Below, piece after piece: positions 24,691 to 35,773 of a DNA stretch of 64,000 nt. The stretch's first letter is position 1. Every line of letters begins with the position of its first letter. Source of the stretch: Tamarix chinensis (Eukaryota; Streptophyta; Magnoliopsida; Caryophyllales; Tamaricaceae); NCBI GenBank assembly GCA_030549775.1, contig CM060175.1, positions 107,864,422-107,928,421 of the forward strand, written 5' to 3'. The position numbers were made by a program, and so were the translations under genes. The notes beneath the pieces were generated by a model. It saw only the letters and a program-made list of their open reading frames with translations. It made no database searches and was not told the origin of the DNA.

Positions 24691-26373
24691 ATAAATTCTG
24701 CTCTTTCACACATAAAATCATACATTAGATTATTCCTTATAAAACCATAAAATTAGGTTAACTCACTTCCCTTAATCAAATTCTTTCCCCGTCCTCCTTT
24801 TTCATCCTTCCTCTCACACAAACCACATCGACTTCCTCACATACACAACACATATCATCATACATAATTAATACACATACCATGCACAACATACTTCAAC
24901 TCCAAGTCATACCACATATAAAATATTTAATTATAATAAACATAGATACATAACATGCGAAACACATAATACACATAAGCACATAAAAGGCCTTAGCACT
25001 CCTTACCTAAAACGTCACCGGTCTTGGTGCACGCTCCTATTCCACTTGAGGGATTTGATTGAGTTCCTATTATATCAAAGCATACTAGAATTAGACTCTC
25101 TTATATAATTCTAACTTATTTCGAGGTTTGGTTTAGGATGACATTTTACTATTCAATAATTAACTATAGGAACTAATATAATTAATTCACTTATTTTCTT
25201 TTAAAAAGGTGATAAAATAAGGGTTTCTACCCTTCTCCCAAAATAGATTTAATAATATCATAACTATGGTGATGATAATAATAACAATAATAAGAATAAT
25301 AGTAATAAAAATAATTAGTAATATAAATAAAGTATAATAATATTAATGATACTTTTTATAAATAGAATATTAGATATTAATGATATCAAAATTCTTAAAA
25401 TTAAAAGTTGGATTTATAACCATCCCACAATGCTAAAAATAATACTATTCAGAATTGTGATAATAAAATTAATAATGTATATATACTTATATTATATTTT
25501 AATAAAGGTAATAATGATAATATAATTAAAATAATGTTGAAAAATGTTAATAATGTTAATAAAATTAATAAATTCGAGGCATAATTAAAATTTAAGGCTT
25601 CTGTTCTTCCAGTAATAATCACAGTATCAACCAAGTAATTATACTAATAATAATATTATTATAAATATTATTAATAATAACATCAATTATGTAAAAATCT
25701 AAGCAAATAGGTAAAGGCCGAGATAATTACTGTATCTTACTAAATAATACTTCCAGACCTGTAAACAAAATTTAGAAATTAGAATACAGTCAATATTACT
25801 AATAATAATAATTATAATAATAATAATTAAAGTTGAATTAATACGAAAATTTTGGCTAAAATTAGAATAATTATAAATAATTCGAAATAAAGTATTTAAA
25901 ATGTCTATGGAATCACCTTGAGTTGGAGGATGAAGGTGGCACCGGCGATGGTTCCCAGAGATGGCCGGAAAATGGGTTTAAGGGGGCCAAAAATTAGGAA
26001 AATGGGTGATGGAGAGGAAGAAAATTAAAATAATTATATGGGGCTGTAGAGGATAATTAGTAGGAGTTAATAGTTGGTTTGGAAGGTGTTAGAAGCGGCG
26101 CATGTGGTGGTGGAAGGTGGTTCAACGTCTCGGGTGAAATTTTCTGTCGAAGCAACTAACCAACTTTGTGCAATTATGGAGGCTTGTACAAGATGAATCG
26201 AAGGTTGTGGTTAGTTTAGTTAATTAGGGGGTATTGCAGGGAAGATATTGGTAGAAAGATGAGGTGTTGAAGTTGGCCGCGGAAGGAGATAATGGCGTCT
26301 GATGGGGCGGTGGCAGGCAGATCTCTCTTAGGGTTTTCAAGAAGAAGAAGTCTCGAAAACATCCACCATTAGG

Positions 26374-26383
26374 CTATTTATAG
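26374..26383 (-). promoter_or_regulatory. TATA box of LTR A
   Basis: CTATAAATAG on the minus strand at the downstream edge of the GC-rich block, the same place as CCTATAAATA in LTR B (31361-31370) and CTATAAATAC at 63047-63056. Confidence 0.6.
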
Positions 26384-27414
26384 AGTTTAGATGGGTTGTA
26401 AGGGTTTTGGGGGTCGCCTGGGTGGTATTGTATGCTAGGGTTATGGTGGCCGGTGGCAGGAATCGACCGTCGATCATTTGGGTCGGGGCCGAAATTTCGC
26501 GAGCCAAAAGAGAAGGAACGAGCGATATTTGAGGATAATTGATCGTTCCAAGTCAATGTGCTAGTCAAGAGGAAGAAAGAGAAGGGTGAATCGGTCGGTC
26601 AAGTTCCGCGTAGCCGTCGCCGCCATAATCGGGCGCAGGAGTTGCAGGCTGGCGACGTTGGGGAAGAAGAAGGAAGGAGATGGGGGGCTGGTCCGGTTCG
26701 CGGGGAAGAAAGAAAGAAAAAGGGAGGAAGACCGGCGGTTCGGACGTTGTTATTAAAACGGTAGGATGAAACACAGCGCCCAGGTAGAAACAAACACAAA
26801 ACGCGGCGCTGGAGGAAGAATGAAGGAGAATCGGCTGCGCGGGCTGGGCTGGGCCGCGCCGAAGGAAGGAGGGCGGGGAAAAACTGGGCTGCGGGAGGGG
26901 TAGGCCCAAACGGGAAGGAGAGGAAAAAGAAAAAGAAAGAAAAAGAAAGAAAGAAAGGAAAAAGGAAAAGGAAAAAGGGGAAAAATAATTAGTTTTGGTA
27001 TTTAAGTTAATTAAAATATTTGGGATATTTAAAAATAATAATATTTAAATAAGATAATATTTAAATCCCTTTTTAGGCTAAATTAGGATTTTTAAAAGAT
27101 TTTTCCATAAATTCCTTTTTAATTAGCAAAACATCCTAATTTTCTCTAATTAAATTATTTATAAAATTAATATTAATTTGAAACTATTTTCTACTTCTTA
27201 TTTTAAATAAAATAATTTATTTAATTTATTTTCAAGATAAAATGCTTAATTAGCTAAAATACCCAAATTCTTTTCTAATAAAAATACTTATAAATTTTTT
27301 CTTGATTTTCCCTAATTAATTCAATTTAAAAATAATTTATTTAAATAATTCTTAGAATAAATATCCTTTAAATGTAGTTTATACAATTAGAAATTTTCGG
27401 GGCATTTCAATTAC

Positions 27415-27655
27415 CTAGTGATAGATGGATGCGCGTGGTGAAGATTGCAAAATTCATCCTCAAGGTGAATAATCTTACATTTCTTATTATCTCAAAAAAT
27501 GAGCCTTGATGGCTAACAAGATTGTTCATATAGTGGCATTAGATTGCATGATAATATCAAAAATCTTAAGGGAGATGGAGCTATAAATTCAAGATAAGAT
27601 GATATAATTGAGGCACTTCCATTCATCATCACCAGAGGTGTGGGTTAGAATGAGG
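27415..27655 (-). pseudogene. copia gag fragment, unit 1 part b
   Basis: The middle piece of the unit 1 gag fragment, homologous to about 35304-35527 (shared 'gatagat...gtgaagattgc' and 'gaggcacttccattcatcatcaccagagg' tracts). Bounded by LTR A on the left and LTR B on the right. Broken frames. Confidence 0.7.
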
Positions 27656-28384
27656 TGTAACACCCCCAAAATTCACTACTAAAAAAATTCATTTTATTAA
27701 AGAATTAGTAAAAGCGAATTAACAAAATTGTAAAGTTTGGGGATATTACCACCACACTTAGTACCGGAACGGTTCACTCCTATCGTTCCAGTACCAAGTG
27801 CTAAGGCTGAAGAGGATTATTATCAAACATGAGTCCATACTGAAGACAGGGATTCAGAAAAAAACTACAAAGTTCATAATATGGAAATCAGAGTATATGG
27901 AAAAGAGTTTACAAACCAGGGTACATAATTAAAATTCCTTGAAAGGAATTTAGATTATAACACAATAAAAATCAAGTCTAAGAAAACTTGTACAACGTAA
28001 AAGAACATGAAAAGTAAATATGGCCACGATGCTCTCGAATCCCTATACCAAGTCTATACTCAACACTCAGCCCCACCCGATGCCTCGTAAGCATTGAAGG
28101 CATTAAAAATAGCATCACCAACCTGGATAAAATCAGAGGGGCTTTTTACACGTGGGAATAAGCAGCACTCATGAAACAGGTAGTCAGTATGCTATGTACT
28201 AAGCAAAGTAACCATGCAGCTAAGACCAAGCACACAAAAACATGTAACACAAGTATGATCACATAAACGACATACAGTCATTATAGATGAATAAAGGCCA
28301 AGTTCTAATCTGGAAGAATTGATTCTTTAATTCTTTGATCAATACTCATTTCACACCATGTTTATTATCATTCCATGTGAGTGC

Positions 28385-28745
28385 GGGAGCCCCACTGTTA
28401 TAGCTGGTAAACCAGAAACATACAGGGTATAAAGCTCCTGACCACTATTATTGTTGGTGGATCAGTCTCCAAGGCAAGATGCTCTTGGCCACTATTATTT
28501 GTCGGTGGACTGGTTTGGCCCCGACTCTCATGATGTTTCACTATAAGTACTTAATATTTTCCCCATGTCTTAGCACAATTATGTTTGTTTTGTTGAGCAT
28601 GGAATACCCCACTATTGTAGCCAGTGGACTGAAAACGTATAGGGCATAATGCTCCTGACCACTATTATTCGCCAGTGGATCGGTCTCTAGGGCACCCTAG
28701 CTCCTGACCACTATTATTCGCCAGTGGACTGATCTGGGCCCGGCT
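28385..28745. repeat. Tandem repeats of GCC(A/G)GTGGA type in LTR B
   Basis: Five or six diverged copies of 'ccactattattcgccagtgg' with linkers, counterpart of 23520-23860 in LTR A. Confidence 0.75.
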
Positions 28746-30169
28746 TAATAATCCTCCTCTTTAAATGATTAATATCTTACTGTGTCTTATTCAACAAGTT
28801 TCTCCCTAAACATGCATGTCACACTCCATATACACTTATCCTTCCAAGAGGGCCCGTTCCATATTTTGACTCTGCCCCTCCTAACACACCCCAACATCCC
28901 TTCCTTCCTCCACTTATTCACACCGGATGCCCACTCCTAAGTGTGTGGGTCAAGGCCCACTACCTAACACCTCCAAGTCCACTCACTGCCTTATCCTAGG
29001 GTTTCCTCCAGAAACCCTAATTTGGGCCTATGTGGCCCATCCTTCTCTACTTCCCACAACTGAGGCCATTTAGCACCCCACACATCACATCCCTTAGATT
29101 CAACTCTCATCATTTCATTTTAATCCCCTAAATCCATGTGTGACCACAAAACCCTAGGTGGCCACACCAAACCCTATCACCCTTCTTTCCATATGTCACC
29201 CCTCCATTTCTTACCTTCCACCCTTACTTCTATGATATTCATACTCACCCTACACATGACATTCCTCCACCCTCACTTATCATTAATTTCACCACCATCT
29301 CAAATTAGGGTTTTCCTCCTAAACCCTAGCCAGGTCTCCTGTGCACCTGTCAACTAACCCACATACTATTTTTCACCCAAAGCCTCTAATCACCCAAAAA
29401 ACTCTTCCCTTACCTTACTTATGCCCCAATGCAACTTTTCATACATGAAGTTCATCCCCATGCAGACTCCATGCACCCCATGCAAACCCTCAAAGTTTTC
29501 ATGCAAAACCCTAGAATTTCCATGCAAATCCTAGATTCTCCCCTATAAAGTTCACTCACTCTTTTATTTTATTTAAAGTCCCTTTTTATTCTTCCACTCA
29601 TGGATCATGGAATATTTAGGTCAATTCCACATTCCTTGGCCAACTAACTTCCCCTAGTCAACTTACTTCTCTAATTTTCTTTTTCATCTTTCCACCCCAT
29701 ATTACCATATTAAATATCCTAGCATGCATGTCCTAAAGGGCTACATCACATCACATCACAATTCATAGCATATACATATTAAACACATGCCATAAGAAAG
29801 CACATGAGCATACCTCAACTCCAATATGTGTTACACATAAAATAGTTATAAAATAGCACAAGATACACAACATATCACGATACATGGCATACAAGGCATA
29901 TAAGGTACATAACACACATAGGGCCTTAGCTACATCCTTACCTAAAACGTCACCGGTCTTGGAGCACGCTCCTATGCCTCCTTAGGGTTTTGACTGGTTT
30001 CACCTATAAGAGGAAAAAACTAAGAATTAGTTTCTCTCCTACCAGAAATACTATTATTTTTTATTTTATTCTAATATTAGGGTTAATATTATTAAAATAA
30101 ACTTTATAATTGAAAATAAAGTTTTTATTCTCAAGTTAGCCTACCAAATTGTTACTAGTCAAAATAGGT

Positions 30170-30402
30170 TTGTGTTAATATTTATAGTCATATTTATATT
30201 ATTAAAGCTATTAGCTTTATTTCTTCTAATAATAGTACTAACACTAGTTATAGTAAAAATAGTGATATTAATAATAATAGTAATACTAATACTCATAGTA
30301 ATAGAAACTCTAGTATTTTTAAGGCTAAGGCTAATAATAGGGTTAGGGATAAGATAATAATATAATAATAGTAATACTAACAAAATAATAATATTGCTAA
30401 GG

Positions 30403-30448
<46 letters not shown>

Positions 30449-30509
30449 TGATGATAATAATAATAATAATTGAAATAATGATAATATAAGGGTTTGAATA
30501 TTTTTACTA

Positions 30510-30541
<32 letters not shown>

Positions 30542-30578
30542 ATAGTAATAAAATGATAATATGCTAAGGCTAGCATTG

Positions 30579-30615
<37 letters not shown>

Positions 30616-30700
30616 CAACAACAACAACAACAATAACAATAGTAGCAGCAACAGCAACTACAACAACAACAACAACAATAATAATAATGATATAACACCA
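30170..30700. repeat. Trinucleotide-rich zone (ATA/GTA/CAA)n in LTR B
   Basis: Long (ATA)n tracts (about 30405-30480 and 30578-30610), a (GTA)n tract (about 30510-30540) and (CAA)n tracts. The open frames coding for poly-Leu, poly-Ile and poly-Tyr on both strands are microsatellite artefacts. The same zone recurs at 25230-25700 and 58540-58900. Confidence 0.85.
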
Positions 30701-31360
30701 ATAAAGAGAATAAGGTTTACATAAATAGGGCTTAGGGGTTGAGAGGGGTCAAGGTACCACCTAAGGTTGGTGGTGACCAACGACACCGGTGTGGCGGCAT
30801 ATGACATCGGTAGTAGGGAGAGAGGGAGAAAAGGGGAAAAGTTGAGTGTGTAGGGTAGGAGAGGGGGAATGAGAGTGGAGTTTAAGGTGGTGGAGGATGC
30901 CCAGGTGGAGAGGGTTGGAGTGGTGGTGGTGGTGCAGCCAAAGGCGGTGGCATAGGCTGCTGTACTATGGTGGCTGAGGGTGGTGAAGAGGGAGGAAGGG
31001 AAGAAGAGAGGGAGGAAGGGGGAAAGGAGGGTAGGGAAAGGTAGGGGAAGGTTTGCAAGTGATTTTGGAAGGTATAAGGGGTGGTGGTTGCAGCGAGAGT
31101 GGTGGTGGACGACTGTGCAAGGGTGGCAGTGGCTGGGTTGAGGTTGGTCAGGGAGTGCACTTTGCACAGCCGGGGTGGCTTGTGCAGGGCAAATCTAGGG
31201 TTTTGTTTGGTAGAGGTTGATGTAGGGAGCAGTTTGGTAGGTGGATCGGGCGGCGGCACTGGATAACGAAGGAGAAATGGGTGGCGGAATAGGCGGCAGC
31301 GATAAGAGGGGGTAGAATTCTAGGTTGAGAAAAAAAGGGTGAATGAGGGTAGTAGAGGGG

Positions 31361-31370
31361 TATTTATAGG
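31361..31370 (-). promoter_or_regulatory. TATA box of LTR B
   Basis: CCTATAAATA on the minus strand next to the GC-rich block, positionally equivalent to the TATA in LTR A. Confidence 0.55.
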
Positions 31371-32255
31371 TTAATAATGAGAGGGAAGGAGAGAGGGGGA
31401 GTGAGGGAGGTTGGTGGCAGGGATCCGATTGCCGGCCGGCTGCCCAATGGCTGGTAAAAGCCTATGAAAACTTGCAAGTCGGATGCTCGGGAAGGGAAAA
31501 TGGAGAGGAGAGAGAGTTACGCGTGAGGAGAGAGAGAGGTTGTGCTTGGGGGGAGGAGAGGGAGCGAGTGTCAAGGAATAGGATAGGGGTGGTGGCCTAG
31601 CGTGCGATGGTGTATGGGCTATGTGCCTGCGTCGAGAAGTGGAAAGGTCGAGCAGGGGGAGAGAGACGAAGTCAAAGGAGAAGAAGGGGGTGGGCGTGGG
31701 ACGCTGGACCAGCGTTCTAGGAAAAGAAGAAGGGGAGGGGAACCAGACTGGCTGGGGGGAGAAGGGAGTACGGTGCATAGGCCTGGGCTACGTGGACGAA
31801 AGGGAGGGGGAGGGAGTTTTGGGCCACAGGGGGGCTAGGCTGGCCCAGGTCAGGGGAGGGGAGGAAAAAGAAAAGAAGAAAGAAGGAAAAAGGAGAAAAG
31901 AAAAGAAAAGAAATAAAAGAGGGGAAAAAAGAAAAAGGAAAAAAGAAAAATAAGTGGGTTGGGGTATTTAGAATATTTTGGTATTTTAGGATATTTAAAA
32001 ATAATAATATTTTAATAAAATAATAATTAAATTTTCTTTTTATGTTAATTTAGGATTTTTAAAATATTTTTTAAATTATATTTTAATTAGCAGAAAACCC
32101 TCTTTTTCTCTAATTAAATTATTTATAAATTTCCTATTGATTTTTTCCTAATTAATTCCTCTTATTTTAACAAAATAATTTATTTACTTAATTTTTCTAA
32201 TAATTTCTTAATTAGTTATAATTTCTTGAATTAGGATTTTGGGTATTTTATGAGA

Positions 32256-32496
32256 TGTCATCAATATGGCCTTTGAGAGTAAACTTGTTGACAATAACAA
32301 GAAACAATTCATGCCGCTTGTTATAATTGGAGGTTTGGATATCAAGTATGATGGGAACATAAGTTTTGGTGTTGGCCACATTGATGGCATGAATGGTTTT
32401 GGAGTTGAACCAGTGGAAGACATATTTGGTGAAGTAGCCATGAAGAGGGATGGAAGTGGCTACTAAAGAAAAGAAGGGTTAAAATTTGACTTTGAT
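32256..32496 (-). pseudogene. copia gag N-terminus, unit 1 part c
   Basis: The minus strand shows a copia gag start: HAINVANTKTYVPIILDIQ then TSNYNKRHELFLVIVNKF and KGHIDDIS, preceded by a Ser/Thr/Pro-rich leader. This is the UBN2-type N-terminal pattern also seen in the unit 2 copy at 35540-35773 and at 48298-48513. It ends at GAT (32494-32496), where LTR-like block E begins. Confidence 0.75.
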
Positions 32497-35003
32497 TGTA
32501 ACACCCCCATTTTTTAAGACTTGAAATTTTCTTTAAAAATAGTTAATTGCAGAAGCTACATCATTAAAAACGCAAGGTGTTTAGTATAGGTTTGGTTCGT
32601 CTACCTTTCTTATACAAAGTGCTAAGGCTTAAACTTTTGTCAACTTGTAGATTAAGAACGAAAATTGATGAGAAGAAGATAGAGATTTCATCACAATATT
32701 AAATTATTTTGGTACCTAAAAAGATCAAATAAAAAAGTTATAACTAACAAGAGTATGAAATACAGAAGGGGACATAAGAGTCAAAGGGATATTTGGATCA
32801 AAAGATGTTGTAGCAGACACCAAAATTTTCAAACTTTCAACCACTACCAAAAGCCATCAATTTGTACTCTCAAAGTACTCATTCTAGGTAAAGACTATCC
32901 GTTGAATAGGTAGGGGACCATAAAATAAAACACATCAGTACAATGGTACTTAGTATACTACTGCACAACACTAAGCATTCAAATATCATGTGGAGCTTAT
33001 AGAAGGTAACACAAAGGATTATGGTATAATAAGCTAAATAGTATATACCATAGCTAAGTGTCATATTCATACCATATTCCACATGCTCATCATATAAAAC
33101 TTAACCATATTATAACTATTTCATTAATCAAGTTATATCAAGGGCGTCTCATGAAGGGAAAGAACCAAAATATAATGAAAGCCTTTTTCAATAACCACAT
33201 CTTTATCACTCATAACAAGATAAGGAAAATAATAAAATAATTACCAATTAATATACCAAATTCATATAGTGCACGAAGGAAGCTACCAAACCAGCAAACC
33301 ACAACAACTCATTTAAATCCTTATACAATAATTAATTTCATTTTTAATTATTTGAGGGGATACAATAATAACCTCGAGACATATAAAGTACACATATCAT
33401 ATTAATGTACTAAGGTAATACAATATCCTCCCAGCTTGTAATCCAAAGACATACAAGTATGCGGGTCATACAGGTGTAATAAGGAAATATAATATCCTTC
33501 TATCCTAGGATACATAATCCTTAAATATCGATACCCCCTATAGAGTCCATAAGTCATCTATCCTAGGATACATAATCCTTAAGTAGAGCATGACTACAAC
33601 CAGAAAGTTGAAGCATCTGATGAAACCACCAAACCAAATCAAGGGTGATTATCTTGTCTTTAGGTTAGCTAACCCTAAAGAGCATCCATTCCCAAATCTT
33701 GTTGTCTTCTGTTTTAGATATTGATATATCAATAAAGTGATAATAAAATATCATATAATGTACCATGATTCCAATTCCATACTAAACCATTTCCCTTTTT
33801 TTTAATTATTCAAGTCAACCCTAAGGTTAATGATCCAAGCTAAAGTCAAACTCACTACTAAGGTTAAGCTAGGAATCTATTAAGGCCATCTTAATCTAAT
33901 TATTTAGAATTTTAGGCACAATAAGTTATAAATTTCCAAAATACCCTTATATATTATTTCCTTAATAATTTTCCATATTAATAAAATTTTATTATAATTA
34001 AGTGAAATTCATGATATGAATAAATAATATTAAAATAGGCACTTTAATATAAAATTATAATTCTAAAACTTTTAGAAGTGGAAAATTACCATTTTCTCCC
34101 TAAAAACAATTAATTCACATAAAAACCTAATCATACATATATAGAATATATTATTTTATATGCTTCTCATACTCAACTTAATATAACATATAGTAAACAT
34201 ACATGATGGAAAATTACATATTTATAGTGATAATACAAAAGTACTGAAAAGCATACAAACCTAAAATCACGTATAACACATCATATATCAACCTTTAAGT
34301 AAAAAAAAAGAGGAATCTAATTGTAAGCTCAAAAAATACATGATAATTTCTCTACAAGGAAAATAATGCCCTTAGTTGATCTACTCTAACAAAACATGTA
34401 TAATTATTTTTACCACAAAAAAACCTTATTCTAGCATGTTATCAAACAGATATTAAAATGCATAAATTTAACATGCACTTGCATAAAAATCACATGGTCA
34501 TATACTTAGAGAAATTAACAAAAAAATATATATATGGTGTGTGCATATTTTTTATGAGATTACAAAGAAGCATAAATTAAACTGAAGTATAACATAGGAA
34601 ACCTCAAGCATATTACCACAAACAACCTTATTTTGATGTATTTATTAAGAGTATATTGGTTACCTCCTTCTTAAGCAAAACAACACAAAAAAGAAAAAAA
34701 GAAGTATCATAAGCCCTAGCTCCCAATTATTTTTCCCTCTCATTAAAAAAAATCCAACAACATATAACTAGAATCTAGCATACTCAAAAATAATAAGGAA
34801 ATACAATTATCAAATTCAATAGGAGGAAATTTATACCTAAAAAGGGTTGGTGCACTACAAGAAGAACAAGGAGAAGGCAACTCTTCGATTTTTCTCCCAA
34901 ATGTAACACTCTTATAGTTAATAAAATATAGCAATTCTAGATAAGGGATCAAGAGAAGAAAAATCAACAAAGGTAATGCTAATTGGTTTTTAGTTAGGCT
35001 TAA
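32497..35003 (-). mobile_element. LTR-like block E, copy 1 (truncated by duplication)
   Basis: Starts TGTAACACCCCCATTTTTTA on the plus strand, like the 3' ends of LTRs A and B, and includes a 'cttatacaaagtgctaaggc' motif. It runs to about 35003 (ttaggcttaat), where copia gag sequence begins again. Copy 2 (35774 onward) is homologous along the whole length but continues beyond this point, so copy 1 was cut by the duplication breakpoint. No protein-coding sequence; frames at 33058 and 34743 have no domains. Confidence 0.7.
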
Positions 35004-35773
35004 TATAACATGTGGAATGATGGTTCTGAGATGAAGTTTAAGAAGCAGGTAGTGAGGAGGGTAGAGATGAAGCAACGAGAGTAGTGCAGTTGGATTGGTT
35101 ATTTATACTAGCTTTCAAGGATTCTTTAAGAAGAAGAAGAAGAGACTGTGTATAGATAAACTATGGCAAAGGAGATTGCTTGGGAATGATAGAGGCAACA
35201 ATTCATTGAGTCCACAAAGAGTTTGTAGGATTAGAGTCTCATCGATAATAGGTTGACCAAAATTGACAAGATTGTTGGCTAAAGTTTTGAGTTTTCAACA
35301 GTACTTAGTGATAGATATATGCCCATGGTGAAGATTGCGAAATTTAGCCTCAAGGTGAATAACCGTTCTTTTCTTATTGTCTAAAAAAAAGAGTCTAGAA
35401 TTTTTGAACAATGGCATTAGATTTCCTGACAACATCAAAAATCTTAAGGGATATGGAGCTATAAATCCAACATAAGATGATATAATTGAGGCACTTCCAT
35501 TCATCATCACCAGAGGTAGGGTTAGGATGAGGTGTCATCAGTATATCCTTTGAGAGTAAACTTACTAACAATGATAAGAAACAATTTATGGTACTTGTTA
35601 TAATTAGAGGTTTAGATATCAAGTGTGATGGGAGCATGAGTTGTGATGTTGTCCACATTGATGGCATTAATGGTTTTGGAGGTGAAGTAGTGGAGGAGGT
35701 ATTTGGTGAAGTAGGCATGAAGAGGGAAAAAAGTGGCTGCTGAAGAAAACAAGGGTAAGGAGTTGACTTTGAT
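35004..35773 (-). pseudogene. copia gag fragment, unit 2 (uninterrupted)
   Basis: Homologous to 22549-22858 plus 27415-27655 plus 32256-32496 joined, without either long LTR. The minus strand reads INAINVDNITTHAPITLDI and then, after a stop, TSNYNKYHKLFLIIVSKF. It carries many stops. It serves as the empty-site reference for LTRs A and B. Confidence 0.75.

Larger units (their letters stand above)
22859..27409 (-). mobile_element. Solo LTR A (4551 bp), Tekay/Del-like gypsy
   Basis: On the plus strand it begins TGTAACACCCCAAAATTC and ends GGGGCATTTCA, flanked by a perfect ATTAC duplication (22854-22858 and 27410-27414). Orientation is minus. In the related element at 57085-62173 the GGGGTGTTACA end abuts the primer-binding site, so the LTR reads from 27409 to 22859. 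In transcription order it has AT-rich U3, a polypurine/GC-rich block (26990-26400 on the plus strand), TATAAATAG (26383-26374), a trinucleotide-rich zone (25700-25230), a conserved motif containing TTTTAG/GTAAGG (25006), tandem repeats, and a terminal hairpin around 'cttagtacc...gtaccaagtg' (about 22955-23002). No coding sequence. Confidence 0.9.
27656..32250 (-). mobile_element. Solo LTR B (4595 bp), same family as LTR A
   Basis: On the plus strand it begins TGTAACACCCCCAAAATTC and ends GGGTATTTTA (terminal CA mutated to TA). The flanking 5-mers are TGAGG (27651-27655) and TGAGA (32251-32255), one mismatch apart. The paralogous empty site at 35528-35534 reads TGAGGTG, supporting a TGAGG duplication with later mutation. 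It has the same architecture as LTR A, with long open frames in the G-rich block (30880-31960) that are compositional and not genes. Confidence 0.88.

Noticed and set aside
30397..30657. Poly-Leu/Tyr frame resembling a membrane protein
   Set aside because: Pure (ATA)n, (GTA)n and (CAA)n repeat translation within LTR B.
31371..31953. Pro/Ser-rich and Lys/Gly-rich frames
   Set aside because: Opposite strands of the polypurine block of LTR B; the same artefact recurs at 26558-26909, 49035-49524, 56605-56937 and 62612-62968.
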